64,000 bases of DNA from Actinomadura spongiicola (GTDB lineage: Bacteria > Actinomycetota > Actinomycetes > Streptosporangiales > Streptosporangiaceae), in contig NZ_QVNQ01000004.1 in the NCBI RefSeq assembly GCF_003432485.1, forward strand, positions 248,001-312,000, read 5' to 3'. Shown here piece after piece: positions 35,583-46,022 of the stretch. Under the pieces are notes generated by a model. The model saw only the letters and a program-made list of their open reading frames with translations. It was not told where the DNA came from and made no database searches. Each line of letters begins with the position of its first letter. The stretch's first letter is position 1. The position numbers were made by a program, and so were the translations under genes.

Positions 35583-36152
35583 GTGGGTCTTTGGCTGGTG
35601 GTGGGTCTGGGTAATCCTGGGCCGTCGTATGCGGGGAACAGGCATAACGCCGGGTTCATGGTGGTGGACGTGTTGGCGGAGCGGATGGGTGGGCGGTTCA
35701 GGTCGCATCGGTCGCGGGCGGAGGTTGTGGAGGGGCGGTTGTCGGGGGTGCGGGTGGTGTTGGCGAAGCCGCGTTCGTTCATGAACGAGTCGGGTGGTCC
35801 GGTGAGGGGGTTGTGTGATTTCTTCAAGGTGCCGGTGGAGCGGCTTGTGGTGGTTCATGACGAGTTGGACATTCCGTTCGGTGCGGTGCGGTTGAAGGCG
35901 GGTGGTGGTGACAATGGCCACAACGGTCTGCGGTCGGTGACGAGGTCGTTGGGGTCGAGGGAGTATCCGCGGGTGCGGTTCGGGGTGGGGCGTCCGCCGG
36001 GGCGGATGGACGCGGCGGCGTTCGTGTTGAGGGATTTCTCGGCGGCGGAGCGCAAGTATCTCGATCTTGAGGTGGGTCGGGCGGCGGACGCGGTGGAGGC
36101 GCTTGTGACGGAGGGGCTGGTGGCGGCTCAGAACGTCTTCCACGCGGGCTGA
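35583..36152 (+). CDS. pth: Peptidyl-tRNA hydrolase
   Basis: 189 residues. It rescues tRNA from stalled peptidyl-t[12 protein letters not shown] (Asn11) and NRHNAGF (His21) hold the catalytic residues, with [11 protein letters not shown] and NGHNGLRS completing the site. The GTG at 35583 has GGAGG eight bases upstream and is preferred to the one five codons earlier. Codons end in G much more than in most genes of the window. Confidence 0.96.
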   Translation: MGLWLVVGLGNPGPSYAGNRHNAGFMVVDVLAERMGGRFRSHRSRAEVVEGRLSGVRVVLAKPRSFMNESGGPVRGLCDFFKVPVERLVVVHDELDIPFGAVRLKAGGGDNGHNGLRSVTRSLGSREYPRVRFGVGRPPGRMDAAAFVLRDFSAAERKYLDLEVGRAADAVEALVTEGLVAAQNVFHAG

Positions 36153-36308
36153 CCGGTGGTCAAAGGGGCAGGTCAGGGGGTGGCCGGATACGGTCAGCGG
36201 TTGGGGTGTACGCTCCGGTCGGTCGTTGACGGCGGGTGTGGGGTGGGGTTTTCCCGCACGTCCGGCGGGGTTTGCCGCTCGTGGTGGGGTGGTGGGCGTG
36301 CCGGGGGC

Positions 36309-36336
36309 TCTGACCACGGTAAAGAGGTCGTAGGAT
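36309..36336 (+). promoter_or_regulatory. Candidate promoter of the polysaccharide locus
   Basis: TCTGAC (36309-36314), 16 bases, TAGGAT (36331-36336). It would start transcription near 36343, about 100 bases before the sugar transferase. The rest of the 295-base gap after pth shows no gene. Confidence 0.35.
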
Positions 36337-36447
36337 GCCCCTCTGATGAGGTTCATGATGTTTGTGAACCTAGGGCGACGTTCAGCCGTCTTCGGTGTGA
36401 ATCGCGCTACCGGGGCGCGCGTGTTGCAGGGGATTGGTGAGGGGTTT

Positions 36448-37923
36448 ATGGCCGTCGTTGACAAGGTCCAGGCCGAGTCACCGATCAGCTATGAGCACAG
36501 TCGCGCGTCGTTTCAGAGCTGGAGCGGTCTATACCGCGGTGTCGCGGGGTGCCTCGACTTCCTCAGCATGTTGCTCGCCGGTGTGATCGCGTTCGTGCTC
36601 AGGTTTCCGGGTGTGCCGACCGATCCGACCGTTCCGTACGTGGTGTTGACGGTGGCGTTGCCGGTGCTGTGGTTGCCGACGTTGATGGTGTGCCGGGCGT
36701 ACCAGCCGCGGTACATCGGCGTGGGCTACGAGGAGTTCCACCGGGTGATCCGCGCGGGTTTCATCTTCATGGCCGCGTTGGCGATCATCGCGTACGCGAC
36801 GAAGACGGAGGTGGCGCGCGGCTACGTGGTGATGGCGATGCCGCTCGGAACGTTCCTGAACCTGGTGGCCCGGTACCGGCTGCGCAAGTGGCTGCATCGC
36901 AAGCGCTGGAACGGCGAGTGCATGCGGCGTGTGGTCGCGGTGGGGCATCGGACGTCGGTCGCCGATCTCATCAAGCTGTTGCGGCAGAAGCGTTACCACG
37001 GGATGGACATCGCGGCGGTGTGTCTGCCGCCCGCGCTGGCCGCGGGCGACGACGCCGTGAGCGAGGTCGAGGGCGTGCCGGTGTTGGGCGATTTCAGTCA
37101 GGCCGCGGCGGTGGCGGACCGGATCGGGGCGGATTCGGTGGCGGTGCTGGCCTGTCCCGAGATGGACGGTGTGGCGTTGCGGCGGTTGGCGTGGCAGATC
37201 GAGCGGGACGATGTGGAGCTCGTGGTCGCGCCCGCGTTGATGGACGTGACCGGCCCGCGGATCTCGATCAGGCCGGTGTCGGGTCTGCCGTTGCTGCATG
37301 TGGAGCATCCAGAGCTGGACGGCACCCGGAAGGTGTTCAAGGGTGTGTTCGACCGGACGGCGGCGCTGGCGGGGCTGGTGCTGTTGAGTCCGCTGATGCT
37401 GGTCGTCGCGTTCCTGATCAAGGTGACGAGCGCGGGTCCGGTGATGTTCCGGCAGGTGCGGGTGGGTCGTGGCGGCCGTGAGTTCACGGTGTTGAAGTTC
37501 CGCACGATGGTGCAGGACGCGGAGGCCCGCAAGTTGGAGCTGATGCGGGAGAACGAGGGCGACGGCGTCCTGTTCAAGATCCGTGAGGATCCGCGGATCA
37601 CGCGGGTGGGGCGGTGGCTGCGCCGGTACTCGCTGGACGAGCTGCCGCAGTTGATCAATGTGGTGCGCGGTGACATGTCGCTGGTGGGGCCGCGTCCGCC
37701 GCTGCCGGAGGAGGTCGCCCAGTACGGCGGCGACGTGTACCGGCGGTTGGTGGTGAAGCCGGGGTTGACGGGGCTGTGGCAGGTGAGCGGCCGTTCCGAC
37801 CTGACGTGGGAGGAGTCGGTGCGGCTCGATCTGCGGTATGTGGACAACTGGACGCTGGCGCTCGACCTTCAGATCATGTGGAAGACCTGGTCGGCGGTCT
37901 TCCGTGGGTCCGGCGCGTACTGA
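36448..37923 (+). CDS. Initiating sugar-phosphate transferase (WbaP/polyprenyl glycosylphosphotransferase family)
   Basis: 491 residues. Four to five N-terminal membrane spans (about 20-160) are followed by a Rossmann-like domain and, after one more span (FDRTAALAGLVLLSPLML), the catalytic C-terminus (about 320-491). That domain shows KFRTMV, the signature RYSLDELPQLINVVRGDMSLVGPRPP and KPGLTGLWQVSGR. It loads the first sugar phosphate on undecaprenyl phosphate and so starts a surface polysaccharide. The ATG at 36448 has GGTGAGG five bases upstream; an ATG at 36346 is possible but would be nearly leaderless. The sugar is unknown; glucose or galactose is common. Confidence 0.92.
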   Translation: MAVVDKVQAESPISYEHSRASFQSWSGLYRGVAGCLDFLSMLLAGVIAFVLRFPGVPTDPTVPYVVLTVALPVLWLPTLMVCRAYQPRYIGVGYEEFHRVIRAGFIFMAALAIIAYATKTEVARGYVVMAMPLGTFLNLVARYRLRKWLHRKRWNGECMRRVVAVGHRTSVADLIKLLRQKRYHGMDIAAVCLPPALAAGDDAVSEVEGVPVLGDFSQAAAVADRIGADSVAVLACPEMDGVALRRLAWQIERDDVELVVAPALMDVTGPRISIRPVSGLPLLHVEHPELDGTRKVFKGVFDRTAALAGLVLLSPLMLVVAFLIKVTSAGPVMFRQVRVGRGGREFTVLKFRTMVQDAEARKLELMRENEGDGVLFKIREDPRITRVGRWLRRYSLDELPQLINVVRGDMSLVGPRPPLPEEVAQYGGDVYRRLVVKPGLTGLWQVSGRSDLTWEESVRLDLRYVDNWTLALDLQIMWKTWSAVFRGSGAY

Positions 37924-38016
37924 CCGGTTCCGGCGCACCCCTCGCCCGGTGGGGCCGGCGGTGCGCATGAGAGGGTGGGCCGAGCGGACAGCCGAGTCGG
38001 ATGGTGAGCGGACGAG

Positions 38017-38925
38017 ATGACGGTGCAAGCGGTGGCGGACGACCATGCCGTGGCGGCGGAGTTGGCCGCCGAGGCGGGACGGCTGCTGCTGAACGTGCGG
38101 GACGAGGTGGGGTTCGCCGACGCGCGGGCTCTGAAGGACACGGGTGACGTCCGGGCCCACGAGTACCTCATGGCGGCGCTGGCGGAGCGCTGTCCCGGCG
38201 ACGCGGTGCTGTCGGAGGAGGGCCGGTCCGCCGTGGCGGGGAAACGTGCCGTCGCGGGGGGCGGTGCCGACCGCGCGCCGACGCGGAACACGGCCGACGC
38301 GGAGCGGCTCACGGCCGACCGGGTGTGGATCGTCGACCCGTTGGACGGCACCCGCGAGTTCTCCGAGGAGGGGCGCCGTGACTGGGCGGTCCATGTGGCC
38401 CTGTGGCGGCGGGACGGTTCCGACGGCGGTCGGCTCGTGGCGGGGGCGGTGGCGCTTCCGGCGCAGGGGTTGACGTTGCGGACGGACGCGACCGGCGGCG
38501 CGTGTCTGGTCCGAGCCGACGCGGGGCAGCCCGCCGAGGCCGCGTTGCGCGTTCCGTCCCCGGACGCGGGCAAGCTCCGCATCGCGGTCAGCCGTACCCG
38601 TCCGCCCGAGTTCGTCCGGCGGTTGGCGGAGCGGCTCGACCTTGACGTCGAGTTGGTGCCGATCGGGTCGGCGGGGGCGAAGATCTCCGCGGTGCTGCTC
38701 GGTGAGGTCGACGCCTACGTCCACGCGGGCGGCCAGTACGAGTGGGATTCGGCCGCGCCGGTGGCCGTCGCGGTCGCCGCCGGGGCCCACGCGTCCCGGG
38801 TCGACGGGTCGGCACTGAACTACAACCGGAAGGACCCCCGGCTGCCGGATATCCTGGTGTGCCACCCCACGTCGGCGTCGACGCTGCTGACCGGCATCCG
38901 GGATGTGCACGACGCCCTGTCCTGA
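38017..38925 (+). CDS. cysQ: 3'(2'),5'-bisphosphate nucleotidase CysQ
   Basis: 302 residues, IMPase superfamily. LSEEG (metal ligand), WIVDPLDGTREF (the DPxDGT motif) and YEWDSAAPVAV (WD) are all present. It removes the 3' phosphate from PAP (and PAPS), the by-product of sulfotransfer. Placement ahead of cysDN and in a glycan locus containing a sulfotransferase suggests PAP disposal. ATG start. Confidence 0.9.
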   Translation: MTVQAVADDHAVAAELAAEAGRLLLNVRDEVGFADARALKDTGDVRAHEYLMAALAERCPGDAVLSEEGRSAVAGKRAVAGGGADRAPTRNTADAERLTADRVWIVDPLDGTREFSEEGRRDWAVHVALWRRDGSDGGRLVAGAVALPAQGLTLRTDATGGACLVRADAGQPAEAALRVPSPDAGKLRIAVSRTRPPEFVRRLAERLDLDVELVPIGSAGAKISAVLLGEVDAYVHAGGQYEWDSAAPVAVAVAAGAHASRVDGSALNYNRKDPRLPDILVCHPTSASTLLTGIRDVHDALS

Positions 38926-39061
38926 CCAGTCCTTTTCACCGTCCGACCGCCGAACGGGATGGTGTCGGACCGGGCCGGTGTTCGTTCCCGGTGGGGAACG
39001 CGTCCTGTGGCGGCCGCGTCCCGCCGGTCGCCCCTTGCCAGAAAGGCGGAGAAGCCCAGCG

Positions 39062-39991
39062 ATGTCCCAGACCGTGCAGCGTTGCGACTATCTGCTGTCG
39101 CAGCTCGACGTCCTCGAGGCCGAGTCCATCCATATCTTCCGGGAGGTGGCGGCCGAGTTCGAGCGGCCGGTGCTGCTGTTCTCCGGCGGCAAGGACAGCA
39201 TCGTGATGCTGCGGCTGGCGCAGAAGGCCTTCTGGCCCGCGCCGATCCCGTTCCCGGTGATGCACGTCGACACCGGCCACAACTTCCCCGAGGTGATCGA
39301 GTTCCGTGACCGTCGGGTCGCGCAGACCGGGGTCCGGCTGGTGATCGCGTCCGTGCAGGACTCGATCGACAGCGGCCGGGTCGTGGAGCAGAAGGGGCGC
39401 CGCGCGTCCCGGAACCGGCTCCAGACGACGACGCTGCTGGACGCGATCGAGGAGCACCAGTTCGACGCGGCGTTCGGCGGTGCGCGCCGCGACGAGGAGA
39501 AGGCCCGCGCGAAGGAGCGGGTCGTGTCGTTCCGGGACGAGTTCGGGCAGTGGGATCCGAAGAACCAGCGCCCGGAGCTCTGGAACCTGTTCAACACCAA
39601 GATCGTGCAGGGTGAGCATGTCCGGGTGTTCCCCCTGTCGAACTGGACCGAGCTCGACATCTGGGACTATGTCCGCCGGGAGGAGCTGGAGCTCCCGTCG
39701 ATCTACTTCGCGCACACCCGCCAGGTGTTCGAACGGGACGGGCTGCTGCTGGACGCCGAGACCGGGTTCGCCAACCGCGGCGACGACGAGCCGGCGTTCG
39801 AGGCGACCGTCCGGTACCGGACGGTCGGGGACGCGTCCTGCACGGGCGCGGTGAAGTCGTCCGCGACGACGCTGGACGAGGTCGTCGAGGAGATCGCGGC
39901 GACGCGGATCACCGAGCGCGGGCAGACCCGCGCGGACGACCGCACCAGTGAGGCCGCGATGGAGGACCGCAAGAAGGAGGGCTACTTCTGA
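39062..39991 (+). CDS. cysD: Sulfate adenylyltransferase subunit 2
   Basis: 309 residues, PP-loop ATP sulfurylase small subunit. LFSGGKDSIVML is the PP-loop, followed by MHVDTGHNFPE, AFGGARRDEEKARAKER and FPLSNWTELDIWDYVRRE; the C-terminus ends MEDRKKEGYF, a conserved tail. It makes APS from sulfate and ATP with CysN. The ATG has GGAGAAG about seven bases upstream. Its stop overlaps the cysN start. Confidence 0.96.
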   Translation: MSQTVQRCDYLLSQLDVLEAESIHIFREVAAEFERPVLLFSGGKDSIVMLRLAQKAFWPAPIPFPVMHVDTGHNFPEVIEFRDRRVAQTGVRLVIASVQDSIDSGRVVEQKGRRASRNRLQTTTLLDAIEEHQFDAAFGGARRDEEKARAKERVVSFRDEFGQWDPKNQRPELWNLFNTKIVQGEHVRVFPLSNWTELDIWDYVRREELELPSIYFAHTRQVFERDGLLLDAETGFANRGDDEPAFEATVRYRTVGDASCTGAVKSSATTLDEVVEEIAATRITERGQTRADDRTSEAAMEDRKKEGYF

Positions 39992-41298
39992 TGGCCGGCG
40001 CGAACGAGCCCGCCGGGGGCTCGTCCCCCAAGGGCATGGATCTGTTGCGGTTCGCGACGGCGGGCAGTGTCGACGACGGCAAGTCCACGCTGATCGGTCG
40101 GCTGCTGTTCGACTCCAAGTCGATCTTCGAGGATCAGTTGGAGTCGGTGGAGCGGACCAGCGCCGACCGCGGTGAGGAGTACACGAACCTCGCGCTGCTG
40201 ACCGACGGCCTGCGCGCCGAGCGGGAGCAGGGCATCACGATCGACGTGGCGTACCGCTACTTCGCGACGCCGCGCCGCAAGTTCATCATCGCCGACACCC
40301 CGGGGCACATCCAGTACACCCGCAACATGGTGACGGGCGCGTCCACCGCCGACCTGGCGATCATTCTGGTGGACGCCCGCAAGGGCATCCTGGAGCAGTC
40401 GCGGCGGCACGCGTTCCTCACCACGCTGCTCCAGGTTCCGCACCTGGTCGTGGCGGTCAACAAGATGGACCTGGTCGACTACGACCGGGACGTCTACGAG
40501 CGGATCGTCGACGAGTTCACCGCGTTCGCCTCCAAGCTGGAGGTGACGGACCTGACGTTCGTGCCGATCTCCGCGCTGCACGGCGACAACGTCGTGTCGC
40601 GCAGCGTGAACATGCCGTGGTACGAGGGGTCGTCGCTGCTGCACCATCTGGAGCACGTGCACATCGCGTCCGACCGGAACCTGATCGACGTGCGGTTCCC
40701 GGTGCAGTACGTGATCCGCCCGCACGCGTCCACCGACCCCGACCTGCACGACTACCGCGGCTACGCCGGTCAGGTCGCGGGCGGCGTCCTCAAGCCCGGT
40801 GACGAGGTGCTGCACCTGCCGTCCGGGCTGTCCACGACGATCACGCACATCGACGGGCCGCGCGGCCCGGTCGACGAGGCGTACGCGCCGATGTCGGTGA
40901 CGCTGCGGCTCGCCGACGACATCGACATCTCCCGCGGCGACATGATCGCGCGGCCCAACAACCGGCCGGAGGTCGCGCAGGACATCGACGCGATGGTCTG
41001 CTGGATGACGCCCGACCGGACCCTCACCCCCCGGACGAAGCTGATCATCAAGCACACGACGCGGACGGCGAAGGCGATGGTGAAACAGCTGCACTACCGC
41101 CTGGACGTCAACACGCTGCACCGCGACGAGCAGGCCCCGTCCCTCGAACTGAACGAGATCGGCCGGGTGTCCCTGCGGGTCACGCAGCCGCTGTTCGTCG
41201 ACGACTACGGCCGTAACCGGCTCACCGGCGGGTTCATCCTCATCGACGAGGCCACCAACAACACCGTGGGCGCCGGTATGATCACCGGCGCGCGGTAG
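39991..41298 (+). CDS. cysN: Sulfate adenylyltransferase subunit 1 (GTPase)
   Basis: 435 residues. It is an EF-Tu-like GTPase that drives CysD: GSVDDGKST (G1), DTPGHIQYTRNM (G3) and NKMD (G4). Two beta-barrel domains follow. The protein has no C-terminal APS-kinase domain, unlike the fused CysNC of many bacteria. The TGATG junction couples it to cysD. The next gene, rfbA, begins five bases after its stop. Confidence 0.96.
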   Translation: MAGANEPAGGSSPKGMDLLRFATAGSVDDGKSTLIGRLLFDSKSIFEDQLESVERTSADRGEEYTNLALLTDGLRAEREQGITIDVAYRYFATPRRKFIIADTPGHIQYTRNMVTGASTADLAIILVDARKGILEQSRRHAFLTTLLQVPHLVVAVNKMDLVDYDRDVYERIVDEFTAFASKLEVTDLTFVPISALHGDNVVSRSVNMPWYEGSSLLHHLEHVHIASDRNLIDVRFPVQYVIRPHASTDPDLHDYRGYAGQVAGGVLKPGDEVLHLPSGLSTTITHIDGPRGPVDEAYAPMSVTLRLADDIDISRGDMIARPNNRPEVAQDIDAMVCWMTPDRTLTPRTKLIIKHTTRTAKAMVKQLHYRLDVNTLHRDEQAPSLELNEIGRVSLRVTQPLFVDDYGRNRLTGGFILIDEATNNTVGAGMITGAR

Positions 41299-41303
41299 TC
41301 GGT

Positions 41304-42367
41304 GTGAAGGCGCTGGTACTGGCGGGCGGGGCGGGGTCCCGCCTGCGTCCGATCACGCACACGTCCGCCAAGCAGCTCGTCCCGGTCGCGAACAAGCCGG
41401 TGCTGTTCTACGGGCTGGAGGCGATCAGGGACGCCGGGATCCGCGAGGTCGGCATCGTCGTGGGCGACACCGCGGCGGAGATCCGCGCGGCGGTCGGTGA
41501 CGGTTCCGCGTTCGGCCTGGACGTCACCTACCTGGAGCAGGACGCGCCGCGCGGGCTCGCGCACGCGGTCCTCATCGCCCGCGAGTTCCTGGGCGAGGAC
41601 GACTTCGTCATGTACCTCGGCGACAACTTCATCGTCGGCGGCATCGGCGACCTGGTGCGGCGGTTCCGCACCGACCGGCCCCAGGCGCAGATCATGTTGA
41701 CGCGGGTGTCGGAGCCCCGCGCGTTCGGCGTCGCCGAGCTCGACGCCGCGGGCCGGGTCGTGGCGCTGGAGGAGAAGCCCGACCATCCGAAGAGCGACCT
41801 GGCGCTGGTGGGCGTCTACCTGTTCAGCCCGGCCGTGCACGAGGCCGTCGCGGAGCTGAAGCCGTCCCGCCGCGGCGAACTGGAGATCACCGACGCGATC
41901 CAGTGGCTGATCGACGGCGGGCACCGGGTCGAGTCCACGTTGATCAGCGGCTACTGGAAGGACACCGGCAACGTCACCGACATGCTGGAGGTCAACCGGT
42001 TGGTGCTGGAGGACGTCGAACCCTGTGTGGAGGGCGAGGTGGACGGCGACAGCGAGCTGATCGGCCGGGTCGTCGTCGAGGCGGGGGCGCGGGTGTCCCG
42101 CTCGCGGATCGTCGGCCCCGTCATCGTCGGCGCGGGCTCCACCGTCCGCGACTCCTACGTCGGGCCCTTCACGTCCATCGACCGCGACTGCGCGGTGCTC
42201 GGCAGCGAGATCGAGTACTCGATCGTGCTGCGGGGCGCGTCCATCGACGGCGTCGGCCGCATCGAGTGCTCGCTGATCGGGCGCGAGGCGGAGGTCACGC
42301 CGGCCCCGCCGGTGCCGCGGGCGCACCGGCTCGTCCTGGGAGACCACAGCAAAGTGCAGATCAGCAA

Positions 42368-42371
<4 letters not shown>
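41304..42371 (+). CDS. rfbA: Glucose-1-phosphate thymidylyltransferase, long form
   Basis: 355 residues. It makes dTDP-glucose. The N-terminal nucleotidyltransferase has LAGGAGSRLRPITHTSAKQL and MYLGDNF; the last about 110 residues are a left-handed beta-helix, which marks the long StrD/RmlA form. GTG start five bases after cysN, so it is in the same transcript. It ends in an ATGA overlap with rfbB. Confidence 0.95.
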
Positions 42372-43362
<991 letters not shown>

Positions 43363-43366
<4 letters not shown>

Positions 43367-44226
43367 CGTGGCTGGTCACCGGTGCGGGCGGCATGCTCGG
43401 CACCGATCTCGTCGCCCGCCTGAACGGCGCCGCCGGGGAGAAGACCGTCGGGTTGCGGCGCGGTGACCTCGACGTCACCGACGCGGCCGCCGTCCGCGAC
43501 GTCCTGCGCGCGCACCGGCCCGCGACCGTGGTGAACTGCGCCGCCTGGACCGCCGTCGACGACGCCGAGGCGCACGAGGACGCCGCGCTCGCCGTGAACG
43601 GCACGGCCGTGGAGGCTCTTGCCGCCGGATGCGCGGAGATCGGCGCGTCGCTCGTGCAGATCTCCACCGACTACGTGTTCGACGGGACCGGCGACGCGCC
43701 GTACCGGGAGGACGACCGGACGGCGCCGGCGAACGCCTACGGCCGGACGAAACTCGCGGGGGAGCGGGCCGCGCTCGCCTACGAGCGCGGGTACGTCGTC
43801 CGCACCGCGTGGCTGTACGGGGCGCACGGGCCCAATTTCGTCAGGACGATGATGCGGCTCGCCGGGGAACGCGACCACCTGGACGTCGTCGACGACCAGA
43901 CCGGGCAGCCGACCTGGTCCGGTGACCTCGCCGAACGGATCGTCGAGCTGGTCGGCTCCGGCGCCCCGCCCGGCGTGTACCACGGCACGAACGCGGGCCG
44001 CACGACCTGGTGCGGGCTGGCCCGCGAGATCTTCACCCTGCTCGGGCTCGACCCGGCCCGGGTGCGGGCCACGACCACGGACCGGTTCCCGAGGCCCGCA
44101 CCCCGGCCCGCGTTCAGCGTCCTCGGGCACGACCGCTGGGCCGCGGCCGGGCTCCCACCCATGCGGGACTGGCGAGACGCACTGCGAGCCGCCTGGCCCC
44201 TCCTGCACGACAACACCCATGCTTGA
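43363..44226 (+). CDS. rfbD: dTDP-4-dehydrorhamnose reductase
   Basis: 287 residues, SDR. GAGGMLGTDL binds NAD(P)H; STDYVFDGTGDAPY and NAYGRTKLAGE (Tyr-x3-Lys) are typical of RmlD. It makes dTDP-L-rhamnose, the last step. GTG start inside the rfbB stop. Confidence 0.95.
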
Positions 44227-44328
44227 CGACGCGCCGGGCTGAACTACGCGTTGGGTGACGACGCCCTTGAATGACGACGGCGCCATGGGTGATGGTGTGC
44301 GCGGGTAAGAGGGTGCCGGGTGGTGGGC

Positions 44329-44928
44329 TCAGGTGGGTAGGCCCAGTTTGGCGTAGTAGTCGAGGCACTCCTGGTAGTCGGGCAGCAGGCCGGACCGGCG
44401 CGCCTCGTCCAGGGTCGGCGCGTCGGCGTCCTTGTCGGACAGGAGCGGCTCGATGTCCGACGGCCAGGCGACGCCGATCGCCGGGTCCAGCGGGTGCACG
44501 CCGTGTTCGCGGCCCGGCGCGTACGGCTCGGAGCACAGGTACACGACGGTGGCGTCGTCGGTCAGGGCCATGAACCCGTGGGCGATGCCCTCGGCGATGT
44601 AGAGGCAGCGGCGGTTCTCCTCGTCGAGCCGCTTCGCCTCCCACTGCCCGAAGGTGGGAGAGCCCACCCGCACGTCCACGACCACGTCGACGATGGCGCC
44701 GCGCAGGCACGTGACATACTTGGCCTGGCCTGGCGGGACGTCGGCGAAGTGGAGCCCGCGCAGGACTCCCCGGGACGAGACGGAACAGTTCGCCTGGGCG
44801 AGGTTCAATCCGTGTCCGGTCAGGGACCGGAGGCTGTCGCCGCGGAACCACTCATGAAAAGATCCCCGCTGATCGCCGTGCACGACGGGGGTGAACAAAA
44901 ACGTACCTTTGATGCCGAGCGGATCCAC
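44329..44928 (-). CDS. rfbC: dTDP-4-dehydrorhamnose 3,5-epimerase
   Basis: 199 residues, cupin RmlC. QANCSVSSRGVLRGLHF, VVVDVRVGSPTFGQW and IAEGIAHGFMALTDDATVVY are the family segments with the catalytic His. It lies convergent to rfbD. The GTG (begins V-D-P-L-G-I) is chosen because homologues start at this point; no clear ribosome-binding site is seen, and the upstream in-frame 52 codons look unlike RmlC. The start is therefore uncertain by some codons. Confidence 0.92.
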   Translation of the reverse strand: MDPLGIKGTFLFTPVVHGDQRGSFHEWFRGDSLRSLTGHGLNLAQANCSVSSRGVLRGLHFADVPPGQAKYVTCLRGAIVDVVVDVRVGSPTFGQWEAKRLDEENRRCLYIAEGIAHGFMALTDDATVVYLCSEPYAPGREHGVHPLDPAIGVAWPSDIEPLLSDKDADAPTLDEARRSGLLPDYQECLDYYAKLGLPT

Positions 44929-44975
44929 ATGAGCAAGAATGCCATACGGTTCCTCCCAGAGATGGACGTCACACT

Positions 44976-46022
44976 GTGAGAGCACACTCCTCCCGTGCGC
45001 TTTCTCCCGCCGCGGTCGCGGCGGCAGCGCTCGTGGTTCTGACAGGCCCGTTCGCGCTGGCGGCACCGACGCCGACGCCGTCACCGGCCGTGACGAGCAC
45101 GGTGCCCGTGAAACCCGCCTTCCGGCCCTCCGACCCCCGGCTGGCCGCCCCCGCCGGGCTCGTCGCGGGCATCGTCCACCCGAACATCTGGTGGACGATC
45201 GCGTCCCCGGGCGGGCGGCCCATGCTGTTCGCGGTCGACCCGAAGGGCCGCACCCGCGCCGCGTACTCGCTGACCGGTGTCGCCGGTGCCCGCGTGGACG
45301 CCATCACGATCGTGAAGAACGGGGCCGGCGAGTCCGGGCTGTTCCTCGGTGACCTGAGCCGTGGCCGCACCGGCGCCTTCTACCTGTACCGGGTCGCCGA
45401 GCCGAAGACGTTGAGCGACGCCCCGCTCGCGGTGAAGCCGTTCAAGGTGCGGTACCCCAACGGCGGCGGCAACGAGGCGAGCGCGCTGCTCGCCGACCCC
45501 GCCGAGAGCCGCCTGTACGTCATCACCCGGAACAAGAAGGCCGCGGCCGTGTTCGCGCTGCCCGGCGTCCTCGGTCCCGGGTGGAACGCGTTGACGCGGT
45601 TGCGGACCCTGCCGTTCCCCGTCCGCGGCGGCCAGTTCACCCCGGACGGACGCGTCGTCCTGAAGACGACCGAGGACGTGCGGATCCTCGGCGGCATCCA
45701 GGAGATGGCCGGTCAGGTCGTCCGGACCGCCACCGGCCTGGCGGGCGACGCGTTCGGCGTGACGTCCACCGGGCGGCGCGCGCTGGTGGTCTCGCCCGGG
45801 GTGAGGCCCACGTTCCAGTCGGTGGCGCTGCCCGCGCCGAACGAGGCCACCAAGCCGACGACCGCCGCCACGGAAGAGGTGAGCGAACGGACCACCCCGG
45901 TCGCGTACCCGTCGGAGTCGGGCCTTCCGGGCGGCCCGCTCGGCACCGGCGCGCTCGCCGGGCTGGTGCTGCTAGGCGCGTTCGGCGTGGTGTTCTACCT
46001 GCGCGGTCGCCGCTCCGGGTGA
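44976..46022 (+). CDS. Secreted membrane-anchored protein, beta-propeller-like
   Basis: 348 residues. Signal peptide ending ALA about residue 30, then a Pro/Thr linker, about 230 residues of beta-rich sequence with repeated strand-like units (GGRPMLFAVDPKGRTRAAY and others), and one C-terminal span (GALAGLVLLGAFGVVFYLRG) with a short basic tail. It would sit on the outer face of the membrane. I recognise no catalytic motif. GTG start. Divergent from rfbC; its end overlaps the ligase gene. Confidence 0.7.
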   Translation: MRAHSSRALSPAAVAAAALVVLTGPFALAAPTPTPSPAVTSTVPVKPAFRPSDPRLAAPAGLVAGIVHPNIWWTIASPGGRPMLFAVDPKGRTRAAYSLTGVAGARVDAITIVKNGAGESGLFLGDLSRGRTGAFYLYRVAEPKTLSDAPLAVKPFKVRYPNGGGNEASALLADPAESRLYVITRNKKAAAVFALPGVLGPGWNALTRLRTLPFPVRGGQFTPDGRVVLKTTEDVRILGGIQEMAGQVVRTATGLAGDAFGVTSTGRRALVVSPGVRPTFQSVALPAPNEATKPTTAATEEVSERTTPVAYPSESGLPGGPLGTGALAGLVLLGAFGVVFYLRGRRSG

